Of a DNA stretch of 64,000 bases, positions 52,076 through 63,207 are shown in pieces. The notes under the pieces were generated by a model that ran no database searches, had not been told where the DNA came from, and saw only the letters and a list, made by a program, of their open reading frames with translations. The position numbers and the translations under genes were made by a program. Source of the DNA: Bifiguratus adelaidae. Its lineage: Eukaryota > Mucoromycota > Endogonomycetes > Endogonales. The stretch lies in the NCBI GenBank assembly GCA_002261195.1, contig MVBO01000064.1, forward strand, positions 1 to 64,000, written 5' to 3'. The first letter of the stretch is position 1. Every line of letters begins with the position of its first letter.

Positions 52076-53689
52076 ATGCCTTCGCTCGAGGTGGACGCCT
52101 ATATCGTTTGTACGATTGTCGTCGTCGTCTTTGGTATTGCGGCTCTTGTATTCGCGCGCTACCGAGCTCGACGGATAGCAAAGGAGTCGACAGAATTCTT
52201 TTTGACGGCGAGACGGAGTGTGCCGGGATATGTTATCGCGTGGTCATTTTACGCTTCGGGAGTAGGCGCATGGGTCATTTTCTCTATGCCTGCCTATGTT
52301 GTCTCCGCAGGCATCATTGGACTTGTCTTCTACGCTCTTGCCTGTGGCATTCCCATCCTAACGGTGGCTTACGTCGGAGGTAACCTGCAAACGAAGTTTC
52401 CCCAAATCTTATCTTTGGGCGATTTCGTAAAGTGGCGCTTTGGGCGTTTCATGCAATGGTACGTTGCCGCTCTCATGGTGTTCAATATGGCCATCGGCCT
52501 GTGCGCAGAGTACACTGCTATGGGCGATTTTATGGAATACGTTATCGGCACGTCTCGTTTGCCCATGGTCATTTTGATCGCTGTGATCACTTCCATCTAT
52601 ACCGCTGCCGGTGGTCTGTACGCGTCCATCCTTACGGATGTTGGTCAATCAGTCTTTTCCTTCGTGCTCCTCTTCATCATCTATTTTTACGTGGCCGCAA
52701 CTTTCCGCCCTGGTACGCTTCCTCCTTTGAACGAAGAGCTTGGCCCCAACTATTATGGTTATGCCACTATTGCGTCCATGCCCATCTCCTTGATAGCTTC
52801 CACCATCTTCTCGGAGTCATACTGGCAACGTATTTGGGCTTCTGATAGCGATAGAGCACTCAAACGGGGTGCCTGGTTCGGTTGCATAGCCATCATCATT
52901 GTGACCTTCATGTATGGGTTCGGTGGTTTCCTTTCTATCTGGGCAAATTTTCCTCAGAGCTCTCCCGATGGCTCAACGTCGTTCTTTGATCTTCTCACTG
53001 CCGGCAATGCGTCTGCTCCCAATTGGATCCTCGTCATTGTCGCTGCTGTTGTGGTAACAATGAATGAAGGCGCTGTCGATTCTTATCAGAATGGTATTAC
53101 CGATACCATCTCGGCTGTCTTCTTTCGCCACCGCTCCGTTTGGGTCCCTCGAGCCTTGGTATTTATCATCAATGTTCCGTTGGTCGTCGTTTCTCTACAA
53201 GGTTACAACATCAATTCGATCTTCTTGATCGGTAACATGCTTTCAACTATTTCCATGTGTCCGATTCTACTTGGTTTGTCTGAACGTCTCGAAGGTTATG
53301 TCACTGCATGGTCCACTGCCCTTGGTATGCTCATGGGCTTCTTCTCGGTCATGGTGTTTGGAACACTCAGTCAGGGCAGTGTCTCGGCTGGCATGTACTA
53401 TTGCTTTTTTGTGTCTTACGACTGGCCGTCTTTTGTGATACCGATCATCGCCTCGGTAGTTGGAGTTTTTGTCGGCGTTTTCATCGAATTCTTAATTCGT
53501 CGAGCTCTCGGCCTGCCGTTCCCTGTACCCAGCACGCGCCCCCAGGAACTTGAACGTCAGCGCGCTGAATTCGAAGCTCAAAAGTCTGCGCAAACCAGCC
53601 GCGACGATGGATTCGATCAGTACGTCAAAGATGTCGAGGCACCCGCCGTCGACAATCACGTCAGCAAATCTGAACGCGAATTTCAGTAA
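52076..53689 (+). CDS. Sodium:solute symporter (SSS family) transporter
   Basis: A 537-aa intronless protein with about 13 membrane helices. SSS landmarks are STEFFLTARRSVPGYVIAWS near the first helices, GGLYASILTDVGQSVFSFVL and ESYWQRIWASDSDRALKRGA. The family moves urea, proline, sugars or other small solutes with Na+ or H+; DUR3-type urea transporters are the commonest in fungi, but this protein is shorter than DUR3 (about 700 aa) and has a different tail, so substrate is open. The C-terminal ~65 residues are hydrophilic and charged, probably cytosolic. It follows the terpene synthase by 68 bp, which leaves its promoter inside or just after that gene. An AATAAAG at 52028 may serve the upstream transcript. 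Confidence 0.88.
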   Translation: MPSLEVDAYIVCTIVVVVFGIAALVFARYRARRIAKESTEFFLTARRSVPGYVIAWSFYASGVGAWVIFSMPAYVVSAGIIGLVFYALACGIPILTVAYVGGNLQTKFPQILSLGDFVKWRFGRFMQWYVAALMVFNMAIGLCAEYTAMGDFMEYVIGTSRLPMVILIAVITSIYTAAGGLYASILTDVGQSVFSFVLLFIIYFYVAATFRPGTLPPLNEELGPNYYGYATIASMPISLIASTIFSESYWQRIWASDSDRALKRGAWFGCIAIIIVTFMYGFGGFLSIWANFPQSSPDGSTSFFDLLTAGNASAPNWILVIVAAVVVTMNEGAVDSYQNGITDTISAVFFRHRSVWVPRALVFIINVPLVVVSLQGYNINSIFLIGNMLSTISMCPILLGLSERLEGYVTAWSTALGMLMGFFSVMVFGTLSQGSVSAGMYYCFFVSYDWPSFVIPIIASVVGVFVGVFIEFLIRRALGLPFPVPSTRPQELERQRAEFEAQKSAQTSRDDGFDQYVKDVEAPAVDNHVSKSEREFQ

Positions 53690-55171
53690 TCGCCGTGTCA
53701 TACGACAGTTTCTTATCGATGCTTTTACTTTTTCATTTGTGTTCAGTTGCTATCGTTTCAATCCTCAATTTTTTTAGTCGGTCATGGTAAGGACTCGCCA
53801 TAAGAAAGGAGGCCTGCGGCATCGGCATTCGAGTATCTCGAGTCGACCGCCATTTTTTCCGCTAAAAGACGATGGACAGCCATGGGCGGAGAGTCACAAT
53901 TCGGATTTCTCTCCGTTTTTCGCCAAGGCCTAGGGGTGCTCTTCCTCGACATTTTTGTCAATAAAGCAAAAAGAGAAAGGATGGGCTGAGATCATACCCT
54001 CGGAACCTGACCACGGTAATTCGTGCGAAGGGAAGTGCCATCTCTTTTTCTTTTTCGTTATCTTGTCAGCAAACGTTTTCTGATTGCGACTTGTCGCTCC
54101 AGTATGGCAGGCTGTTTGGATGTGATCTAAGCTGTTCACGGTAAGTCAAGACTATGAGGTCGATTAGGGGTGGCAACAACGAAAGACAGGAGGTAGGTAG
54201 TTTTACATGGCCAAATGATGGGAAGGAAAATGTCGATTGCAATCCACATTTTATTCATGATCAACACCATCTCCGCGCTGACAACATTCATTTTACAACC
54301 ACCAAGCAGCCTGCCATAATACTCTTTCTTTTCCTTTGCGAGCTTGCCTCGTATTCGACTACTAGAATGGGTGTCAGTACCGATCTTTTGGAATAAAGAG
54401 CTGTCTAGGCGACGCAATGTGGGATCATGTGTCCAATATCGTTTTCAACACGTCTGCTTTCAGGGGATTGACAGATTGTATAGATATAGAGATATAATCA
54501 TTTCCCACAAGTGTTCACCACACCGCTCCAATGCTTACCTTACCCATGAAGGACCTAAGTGCGATTGCTCATGGACCTGCACAACTACTAAACACAATGT
54601 ACTTTAGCAAACCGGCCATGAGAGTGACTGCAACCCCAATGTGGCATAAAAGTCAGAACTTCTTAGAGATTGTGGTAAATCATTGACCTTTTGGGTCTAC
54701 CAAGTTGAAGTGTTCATCATTCACAAGCCTTCCACCACCCTTTCCCCATCCAATGTCCCTGAACCTCACCTTACATTCATCTAGCAGGCACGCCAAAACC
54801 GCGCTTGTCGCGTCGCCAAAAGCTAAGAAAAAGTAAGCGATGCGTACAACCATGGCTCTTGCCAAAGGTCCACCCAGCAGCCCATCCAGGATCTAGAGTC
54901 TCAGCCGGTCGCCTAAGAGACATCGTCATACCACAACCCACAAGTCAGTTCCGAGAGTTACAATAAACCTTCATGAAACTGAGAGAAGGGGTTGGGAGTC
55001 TTCTGATTACTTGAACTCTCATCACAGCTCATAGATCTGGCAAAACGAATGCAAAAGTGCCCAACCCAACAACTCACCAGCAAAAAACAACAAGCGCTTC
55101 AAATTGACACGTGATCTTAAGCGAAGCTGGAAGTGATCGACTCCCTCTCACGTTCACTGTGAGTCGCCAAC
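53690..55171. other. 1.5 kb region without a convincing gene
   Basis: Holds a 49-codon plus-strand frame (53784-53933, basic start MVRTRHKKGGLRHRH) and a 93-codon minus-strand frame (54136-54417), neither recognisable. AT-rich segments occur around 54460-54510. It probably contains the symporter 3' UTR and the RING gene promoter; a noncoding transcript is possible. I see no repeat structure. Confidence 0.4.
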
Positions 55172-56519
55172 ATGGACAGGCTGCCGGATATTGAGGTGGA
55201 CATACAGTCGCTTACCTATGCAGAGAACGTCAACAATAATATCATTTGCTGCATATGTCATACACCGTTCAATGACCCTGTCGTCTCTCCCTGTGGGTAG
55301 GTAGTGGTATTCGACTCTAGACAAGCGCGGTAACGTCGCATCAGGCACACGTTCTGCGAGTCTTGTATTTATCAGGCACTGGATGCTTCAGCGACATGTC
55401 CAGTAGATCGAAAACCGCTTGACTCGCTTCAGCTGAAACCTGCGGCCACCATCATTAACAACATGGTCAATGAGCTCCTGGTTTACTGCCCACAAAAAGA
55501 GCAAGGATGCGTTTATTCTTGTCAGCGACAGTGGATTGGTCATCATCTCAGAGAGGAATGTCTCTACGTGTTTCAAGCCTGTCAATTGGAAGAATGCCAT
55601 GAAAAGATACTCAAGAAGGACTTGTCAGATCATGTCGAGAATTGCCCGCAGCGCAAGGTGGAATGCGCTCTTTGTCACGACAAGATGCGCTTTAAGAATT
55701 ATGAGGTAAGGTGGTGATGATGGAATTCATGACGTGACTCCTGATATTTTCCTCAAGTCGCATCGACAAGTCTGTCCGGCCGAAGATGTACAGTGCCAGC
55801 ATTGTAAAATGGAAATGCCGCGGGGAGAGCACGAAAAGCACTTGCTCGAATGCCAGGAACTCATCATACCGTGTCTTTATGCCGATCTGGGGTGCAGCTG
55901 GACAGGTCTGAGGAAGGAGCGTGGCGAGCATCTGCTGGATTGCCTCTATGAGAAGCTAAAAGGTTATTTTGCTATTCAGAAATCCAAAGAGGAAGCCATG
56001 AAGAAGGAGATCAAACATCTACGTGCGTCCCAAGAGACCATGTCGCATTCCATCGCTGCCATGCGAGAGGACTTCACGGCCACCCTGGACGCCCTATCGA
56101 CCCTTTTTCCATCCTATTTCCGCGGGTCGTTTGAAGGCAGACACGATACACAAACACCCCTACAGTCAAGCCACGAGATCCTTTTTGCAGAGACAGAGCA
56201 AATCAAGAACGAAATGGAGAGCTTACAAGCCAATTTAGCATCCATGGAACTCAAGCAAAACGTGGCACTCATGACCGAAACCTTGCGTCTGCAGGAAGAA
56301 ATACAGAGTTTGCGCGCCTTGGGAAATGGTTTACGGATGCAGATGCATTATGTGTTGATGGAAAGGCGCAACACGACGAGTGCTACCTCGACGCCCAACA
56401 CATCGGCCAATACGGTGCCTGGAGCAGGTCGAACTGGACCATCCGCTCCAGGCAACGATACGAATGTCAATCGATTGAGAGACTTTTTAGCCATGACTCG
56501 TAGTGAAACCAAGCTGTAA
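55172..56519 (+). CDS. RING finger / TRAF-type zinc finger protein
   Basis: Exons 55172-55296, 55345-55705, 55758-56519; 415 aa. The RING finger CCICHTPFNDPVVSPCGHTF continues with CESCIYQALDASATCPVDRK, giving a C3HC4 pattern. Three or so TRAF-type zinc fingers follow (YCPQKEQGCVYSCQRQWIGH, CQLEECHEKILKKDLSDHVE, CQHCKMEMPRGEHEKHLLEC, CLYADLGCSWTGLRKERGEH), then a coiled coil of about 130 residues. There is no C-terminal MATH/TRAF domain. It is probably an E3 ubiquitin ligase with a self-associating coiled coil. The RING is split by the first intron in the Gly before HTFC. It is convergent with the CSC1 gene. Confidence 0.88.
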
Positions 56520-56627
56520 GCAGTGTTTGGTAGATACCCCGAATGTATATACTGTACAGTGGACTCTTTCAAGTATACAGAACGACATCTATAGCTAACG
56601 ACCAGGTATATGCGATAGCGAAGGGAC

Positions 56628-59600
56628 CTATTCCGCCTCTTCCAAGGTCGCTCGACGTTCGGGGTGATGGTAGTACGTCTTGTGTATACTAAAGGTATCC
56701 TCTTCTGGAACATCAGGCAAACTGCTTTCTGGTTCTTCAGAGCATATAAGGGGGTTGGGTGGACCTTGAATGGCTCCATAAAATTTGAGGCCACGCTGAG
56801 CAAGAGATTGCCTCGATTTCCTTCGCATGCGGTCCTTTTTTAGTTGATTGGTTTCGCCAGCTTTCATCGGCGGCCAAATTTTAGGTAGAGCGCCAATCAA
56901 GGCTGGATGGGCATAGCGACGAAGACCTGTATCAAGCACACCGGGGAATAGTGTCATGGGCGGTTCACGAAAGTCCGTGTATGGGATGGATTCCGCTTCG
57001 TAATTGTCTTCGTCCAGAACATTGGATGCAGATGCGACCGGCAACGTTCTTTGCTTGATATTCAAGACATCACGTTGAATGCTTGGCGTTTCGAGCTTGT
57101 TCAGCACCCCTCGAACTACATGGGAAAACTTGACAACATTTAGACTTGCTTCTCCCCATGTCCGCTGACGTTCGAAAGGCATATTAGTATCGGAGTATAT
57201 CGCCAGCTCGTTGTCATCGTTGTCTTCACATATAGCGGGATTGTTCTTGTCGCGGAGCATCTCAAGTGGTAGATAGCGCGAACTGTCACGGTAGGCGGTG
57301 TTCATGAGGTACTTGTATAAGTATGTAATACCAACAAGTGGCAAACAAAATGCGCCGAGTACGAATTCCTTCCTCAACAGAAACAAGCCTGTCATGGTGA
57401 GATGATAAATGACCATACCGACCATGATACGCGAGAACACCAAAGGCCATGCCCTTCCAGAAGACTCATAAGGATGGAAATACACTGTACAGAAGTTAGT
57501 GAAATCAGCAAATGGGAGACTTTTGTCCTCAGCACTTACCATACAGAAGCTGATACTTGTACACAACGTAGGTGATGCAAAAGTAGACGGTTCCAAACAA
57601 CAAAATGAGCGGGAAAATTGTCGAATAGACCATCACGATGATGAAGACGAGGATGGGTTGTGGGTAGTGCCAACCATATTTGAATTGTTCTGGCGCCAAC
57701 GCCTCCGCGTATTCGCGAGGAGTCTTGCACAGGAATGCAAACTCAAAACCTCGAGTGATGGCCGATCCATTGAGAAGTAATTGCAAAGGCATTCTGCGTC
57801 TGGCATCAGTGACAGTTTGCGTTCACGATTATCACCACTCACAGTCCGATCCCCGATAGAATAATGTAGTTTACAAAATAAGGTGCAACCTGTTCAAACA
57901 TGTCAATGAGATGATGCGGCGAGGTCCGATTGCACATACGGAAGGTAACTTTTCGGCTAGAATGGAGGGAATGCTCGTAGGATCGTGCGCGATATCGACG
58001 AAAGTCTTCCAAAATGTACTTGCGATGGTGAAAACAAGCAACACGTTGAAGAGGAGAAAGAAGAAATATCTGATTGACATTCAGCAGATGTTTCTGGATA
58101 GGCAAATTAGTGACTTACTTGCTCATCGTGCTCTCCTCCAGTTCACTCCGACTGGTGACCCCTTGAAGCTTTCCAAGATCTAGAAAGGGATTTAGCTTAG
58201 CTTAGAGTTAATTTGGCCCAGCACCGCAACTTACATTCCATGATCATTGGTAGCAGCGCCATGAACACAATGACGGCGAGCGTCGGCAGAAAGCCCTTGA
58301 CGATAGACTGCAGGATCACGCTATTGGCGACAGCTTTGGCAAAGCCAGGCGGCATAATCTTGAAAATCGTTTGTTCGCTTGTCAGTATACTGATCAGGCC
58401 GATAGGAATCACCCAAAAGAATACGAGAAGAACAAGGATCATTTGCACGAATAGTTCTCTGAGAGCGCGCTCGCGGCCACGGATTGTTACGTTGGTCCAG
58501 TAGACGTCGCGAGGTTCTGGAGCCATTTGAGTGCGGCACCAAAAAGGTTCGTTGCTGACAATTGTCTGAGATGCAATGACAGCACTTCGCACGTGCTCAA
58601 AGGTTACGAAGCCGACTGTTGTGCTCTTGTAGGTCTGTGTGCTGCGCGCCTGGAGTACTTTCAGGTCTTCCACGACAAATTTTTCCGTAAAGTATTCGAT
58701 AGCATCTCGGCGCGGACCAAAGAGGTAGAAAGGTCCGGTCTTCACGGTTGGTCTCTTCCGCTCGTGGCTTATGGGCAACAGAGGCTCTGCCGAGGGGCGT
58801 CCTCCATTGATGCCAGGTTCGCGACGCAAGGTCGCCACACCGCTACTGGCATCGGGGTTCTGAAGCAGTTCCAAACGCCGCTTCTCCACTTCTTCAATGA
58901 CGGCTTCTGGATCATAATCTTGTCTATAGGATGGGTTACCCCAATATTCGGCATGGGCGCGTTCAAGGCGTCGAAGATAGTGCGCTCTCGCTTCAAGCAT
59001 ATCTTTGAGCCGATCTACGTGTCGTACAACGTGCGCAGACTCGACATTGCCGATATTGAGTGATTCATAATACTCCGCAAGCGCCTTATCTGTTCGGAGA
59101 TGACGTGGAATTCCGGCGACCATGATCGTTCGCTCAGGAACCGTCTTTGTAAGATGCATTAGATGAGACCACCGTAGTCGGACATATTCTCTGTAGTTCA
59201 TGAAGAGAAAGTAATAGGCAAGGAAGGTGAAAAACCAGGTAAAGAATAGAAACGCCGCGAGATAGTTCGCTTCCTTTTCGCTGGATGTGATGGTGAAGTC
59301 AAATAATGTTGATAGATAGCTGGAGAGATACCTTGGTTCCGGCTGCTCGCCAGGATGGCCGCTCTTGTTGCTAGCGTTGCTAGCGTTGCTGATCCCTGCT
59401 ATCGCGTTGAGAGGTACAAGCACAACCAGCGCAAAAAACGTGCAAACGCCAAAAAGTTTAATGGCAGTCAAGAGGAAATGCAGCATAACCACAGCATCGA
59501 GGCCATTTTGTTCCATGATACTTGCATGCGATATCTGACATAGCGGCACGATCCAATTGAGAAAGCCGTTCGGAAGTTTTGGCGGAGGGTTTCGCTTCAT

Positions 59601-59873
59601 GTGACGCCTTGGCATGTAGATGGATGGAAAGTGTCGTCGCAGAAACACAAAGAGCAACAAGGCGAGCACGGCGATAGCCATGGATATCGTGAGTTGCGTG
59701 AGGATCCCCGTCGTGTTTTTCGCATTCCATTGCGGTGTCCCTGGCGGTTCAGTAGAATTGGTTGTGCAGTTGGGATCAAATATTGGCCAACACCAACTGT
59801 CATCGACGGCCAAGGGCGCAAGCGTAGACAAGACGTCTACTTTGCTTGTGTAGACAAGTCCAGTCTTCTCCAT
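56628..59873 (-). CDS. CSC1/OSCA/TMEM63-type calcium-permeable osmosensitive channel
   Basis: Six exons: 58235-59873, 58119-58179, 57940-58069, 57843-57889, 57540-57793, 56628-57484; 995 aa. The order is that of the DUF221 family: N-terminal helix and late-exocytosis domain, cytosolic domain with PERTIMVAGIPRHLRTDKAL and GFVTFEHVRSAVIA (RNA-recognition-like fold), then the pore-region helices WTNVTIRGRERALRELFVQM, LPTLAVIVFMALLPMIMEYL, SKYFFFLLFNVLLVFT and FEFAFLCKTPREYAEALAPE. Members open on osmotic or membrane stress. A direct repeat SNASNASN in an outer loop comes from GTTGCTAGC triplication near 59366-59390. The C-terminal tail is long and acidic. It is divergent from the aldose epimerase gene (148 bp). 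Confidence 0.94.
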
Positions 59874-60021
59874 ATCATGACGAGAGAAAGCGCATACTTG
59901 TGACTGTCATGGCAATTAACGGCATCCCTCGGATCGCGATGTTCTTATTTCACACTCCTTTTGTTCTTGCTCCTTCTCTTGTCTCTCTTACTCTCGTCTT
60001 ACTTCGCGACCTCAAGACAGC

Positions 60022-61356
60022 ATGCCGGTGACCACTGAACAATTTGGTACGCTACCGGGAAACGGCGCGGTGACTCAATATGTTCTTGTTAACCCCAAGT
60101 CTCGTATGACCGCCAAAATTATCGATTACGGAGCTACCTTGACCCACTTGATTGTCAAGAACAAGCAGAACCAGGATGTTGACGTAGTCCTCGGATACGA
60201 CTCCATTGAAGGATACCGTACGGATGGCAATCCCTTCTTTGGCGCTACTGTCGGCCGATGGGCAAACAGGTAATGATTGTTTATTCAAGCGCGCGTTCTG
60301 CTCGGGCTAAGCGACGGCACTGATGGTAGGCATGGCAGGCGGGGATATCCCGCTAGGTGATTTCCCTGCCTTGACCACCTTTTTTGCCGGGGAAAGCACA
60401 ACGCCATTCTCACACGAATATTTTGGGAAGGTGGCACATTCGGGGATATTTGGCTGAAGTGTTGTTCCTTTATTCTCCGTAGGATTGGCGAAGCGAAATT
60501 CTCCATCAATGGCAAGGAGTACAAGCTGTTTGCTAATCAAGCACCCAATCATCTTCATGGAGGCAAAGAAGGATTCGATAAGAAGATGTGGAAGATTTCG
60601 CCTATCTCTCAAGACCCTCCGAGCATTGAATGCACCTATCTCTCTCCAGATGGTGAAGAGGGATACCCAGGCAATATCACCGTGACATGCAAGTACACCC
60701 TCACCGATGCGGGTGAAATTTCCATGGAGTACAATGCAACTTGTGATGCGGAGACACCTGTAAACCTGACAAACCACTCCTACTTCAATCTTGGAGGAGT
60801 CGAGAAGGCATCCACGATCAAGAACCACACTTTGGAGCTGTTTAATGTCAAATACTTTCTCGAACCCGACGACATGTCCGTCCCTACAGGCAAATTGATT
60901 CCCACTCATGCCCATCCTGCGATGGACTTCTCCGCTCAACATGGCAACGCACACAAGACGCTAGGATCTCGCCTCAGTCACGCACCGGGAGGCATGGGCT
61001 ATGACCAACATTTCGTGGCCAATCCCGATACCAAGACATACCGCATTGACCCCTCTAGCATCCGTGACGTTGCCGAGCTTAAGGCGCCTGATGGCAGTCT
61101 CACCATGACGGTAGCAACCACAGACCCAGGCTTCCAAATCTACACCGGTGGATTCATTCAAGCCGTACCCACCAATCAATCCAAACAGACACAACTCGCT
61201 AATGGCAAACCTGTTCAAGTGGGCCAATATGCTGGCGTGTGCTTTGAGTGCAGTAGATTCCCTGACGCCATCAACAAGGAAGACTGGCGTGCTCAATGTC
61301 TCCTTAAACCAGGCGATACGTACAAGAGTCAGACCATTTACCGCTTTACTGCATAA
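60022..61356 (+). CDS. Aldose 1-epimerase (galactose mutarotase)
   Basis: Exons 60022-60269 and 60483-61356; 373 aa. Interconverts alpha and beta anomers of hexoses. The family marks are VLGYDSIEGYRTDGNPFFGATVGR (first 20 residues diagnostic), APNHLHGGKEGFDKKMW, the catalytic His region PVNLTNHSYFNLGG and the catalytic Glu in GVCFECSRFPDAIN. The single intron (213 nt) is the longest found in a confident gene here and lies in the Arg codon before IGEAKFSING, a common intron site of the family. No signal peptide, so cytosolic. It is divergent from CSC1. Confidence 0.95.
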
Positions 61357-61464
61357 GTGAAATATCCTTCCAAATAAAGAAAATGTGACTGTAATTGCGC
61401 CATTTCCTTGAAATTGACAGTCGCAAAATGATTGGCTAGCAGTGGTGCCATCGAGTGTCGCGCA

Positions 61465-61470
61465 TATAAA
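61465..61470 (+). promoter_or_regulatory. TATA box of the peroxiredoxin gene
   Basis: TATAAA, 37 bp upstream of ATG 61508. As at GPD1, the leader must be very short. Confidence 0.5.
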
Positions 61471-61507
61471 GGCGCGCATATTCTCACACGTCTCCATCCA
61501 TCTCATC

Positions 61508-62284
61508 ATGTCTGCTCCTCAAAACAAGTCGCTTCGCTTGGGATCTACTGCTCCTGACTTCACTGTCGAGACTACTAAGGGAAAGATCAATTTCCACGAG
61601 TTCATCGGCGATAACTGGGTCATCCTTTTCTCTCACCCAGCTGATTTCAGTAAGTTTGCCAATCGGCGTCCATGGAGCACTTGCTGATCGTTGTATCCTT
61701 TTTAGCTCCTGTCTGCACCACTGAGCTCGGTCTGGTTGCTGCTCTCTCCGAGGAATGGAAGGCCCGCGGTGTGAAGCCCATCGGCTTGTCTGCCAATGGA
61801 CTTGGAGAGCACGAGAAGTGGATCAAGGACATCAACGACATCTCCAATGTCGATCTTGACTTCCCCATCATTGCTGATGCCGACCGCCAGGTTGCTGCTC
61901 TCTACGACATGTTGGATTACCAAGATATCACCAACGTTGATGCCAAGGGTATCCCATTCACTGTCCGATCTGTCTTCATCATTGACCCTAAGAAGACTAT
62001 TCGTCTGACGCTTTCCTACCCCGCGTCCACTGGTCGTAACTTTGATGAGATCCTTCGTGTCATTGACTCCCTTCAACTTGGTGACAAGCACAAGATTACC
62101 ACCCCAGGTAACTGGAAGAAGGGTGATGATGGTAAGTCTCTTCCGCCTTGCGTTAAGAAGGCTGAGCTAACATTCAAACCTAGTCATTATTCATCCCAGC
62201 GTTTCCAACGAACAAGCCGAGACCATGTTCCCTGGCTACCGCACCGTTCGTCCCTACTTGCGTCTAACCAAGTCTCCCTTTTAA
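61508..62284 (+). CDS. 1-Cys peroxiredoxin (PRDX6/Prx1 type)
   Basis: Exons 61508-61649, 61706-62131, 62184-62284; 222 aa. Reduces peroxides through the peroxidatic Cys in TPVCTTELG, which lies directly after the first intron. The LGSTAPDF start, WVILFSHPADFTPVC, DADRQVAALYDMLD, VFIIDPKKTIRLTLSYP and the C-terminal MFPGYRTVRPYLRLTKSPF place it in the PRDX6 group rather than the 2-Cys group. There is no presequence, so it is probably cytosolic, unlike yeast mitochondrial Prx1. The strong TATA box suggests a high or stress-driven expression level (inference). Confidence 0.96.
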
Positions 62285-62527
62285 GCGACATGCCCCATAT
62301 TTAATCAATGAATGTATCTAGATATCCTATAACAACACTTGTTACTCCTTCCTCACTTGCGTTCGCACTTACTCCTTAGCAACAACAGAGCCTACTAAAT
62401 ATGGCAACTGGTGTTGGACCATTGTCTGTTCCTCACCTTGAATCCCCTTTTTTCCAATTTTGCTGGGCATGTCAATCCCTTAAAGTCCACAAAGCTTGCT
62501 TCCTCTTTACCCTCCCAGCATTCCGTC

Positions 62528-63141
62528 ATGCCCATCTCCACTGCCCACCTCACATCCCTAAAGGATCAACCACCTCTCCAAACCATCTGCAAACCCATTG
62601 ATCCGTCCTGCACGGTCATCCTTTCCTCCGATGGTACCGCCGCGACACATCCAACCGACTTGACCTGGACCATCCAGGATAAAACGATAGAATACAAGGG
62701 TCACATCTTGTCGCAATTGACGCACCTTCTCCAAGCGACCTATATGGACGCCAATGGATTCAGATGGAAACCAGTCTTTGCGACCAGTCATATCGGCAAG
62801 TGCCTCACATATTGAGACAATTTGTTGACGCGGGGTCTAGTGGTTCGTGTGGTGGCGGAAGAAGACATCATGGATACGGTTGTCTTGACGTGCCATGTGC
62901 TGGTGAGTCCGATGGACCTCGAACCGAAGGCATCGCTCATGGTTGCTGTATCTGGCAGGATGTCTTGTTGAACCATGGCGTGAGACAGGTGACGTTGGAG
63001 CCGTTGTTGGGAGGTGTCGTCAGAGAAGTCCTGGAGATGATGGCCTACGAGTATGCGACGCGTATCCGGCCAGGCGTCATTATCAAGGTCAAAAAGGAAC
63101 AAGAAAAGACATGCATCCGCGAGGATGTGTGTCTCCGGTAG
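62528..63141 (+). CDS. Uncharacterised protein, 170 aa, three exons
   Basis: Exons 62528-62795, 62841-62902, 62959-63141. After splicing the second half reads VVRVVAEEDIMDTVVLTCHV, then DVLLNHGVRQVTLEPLLGGV and ending VKKEQEKTCIREDVCLR. The first intron (62796-62840) needs a GC donor (ATCG/GCAAGT); a nearby GT would shift the frame into a Gly/Arg-rich nonsense stretch. The fold looks small alpha/beta. I recognise no family. It lies 243 bp downstream of the peroxiredoxin gene and 66 bp from the convergent peptidase gene. Confidence 0.65.
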
Positions 63142-63207
63142 TATAGATCAAGCATTTGTATGCATCCTCCATTATTTCATTTCGATAGGCATATAAACAC
63201 TCCCAAT

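Noticed and set aside
53784-53933. 49-codon basic ORF after the symporter
   Set aside because: Too short and unsupported; likely in the 3' UTR.
62796-63141. 125-aa plus-strand frame (Gly/Arg/His-rich) over the unknown small gene
   Set aside because: It is the wrong frame, produced by ignoring the GC-AG intron; the spliced frame is protein-like.
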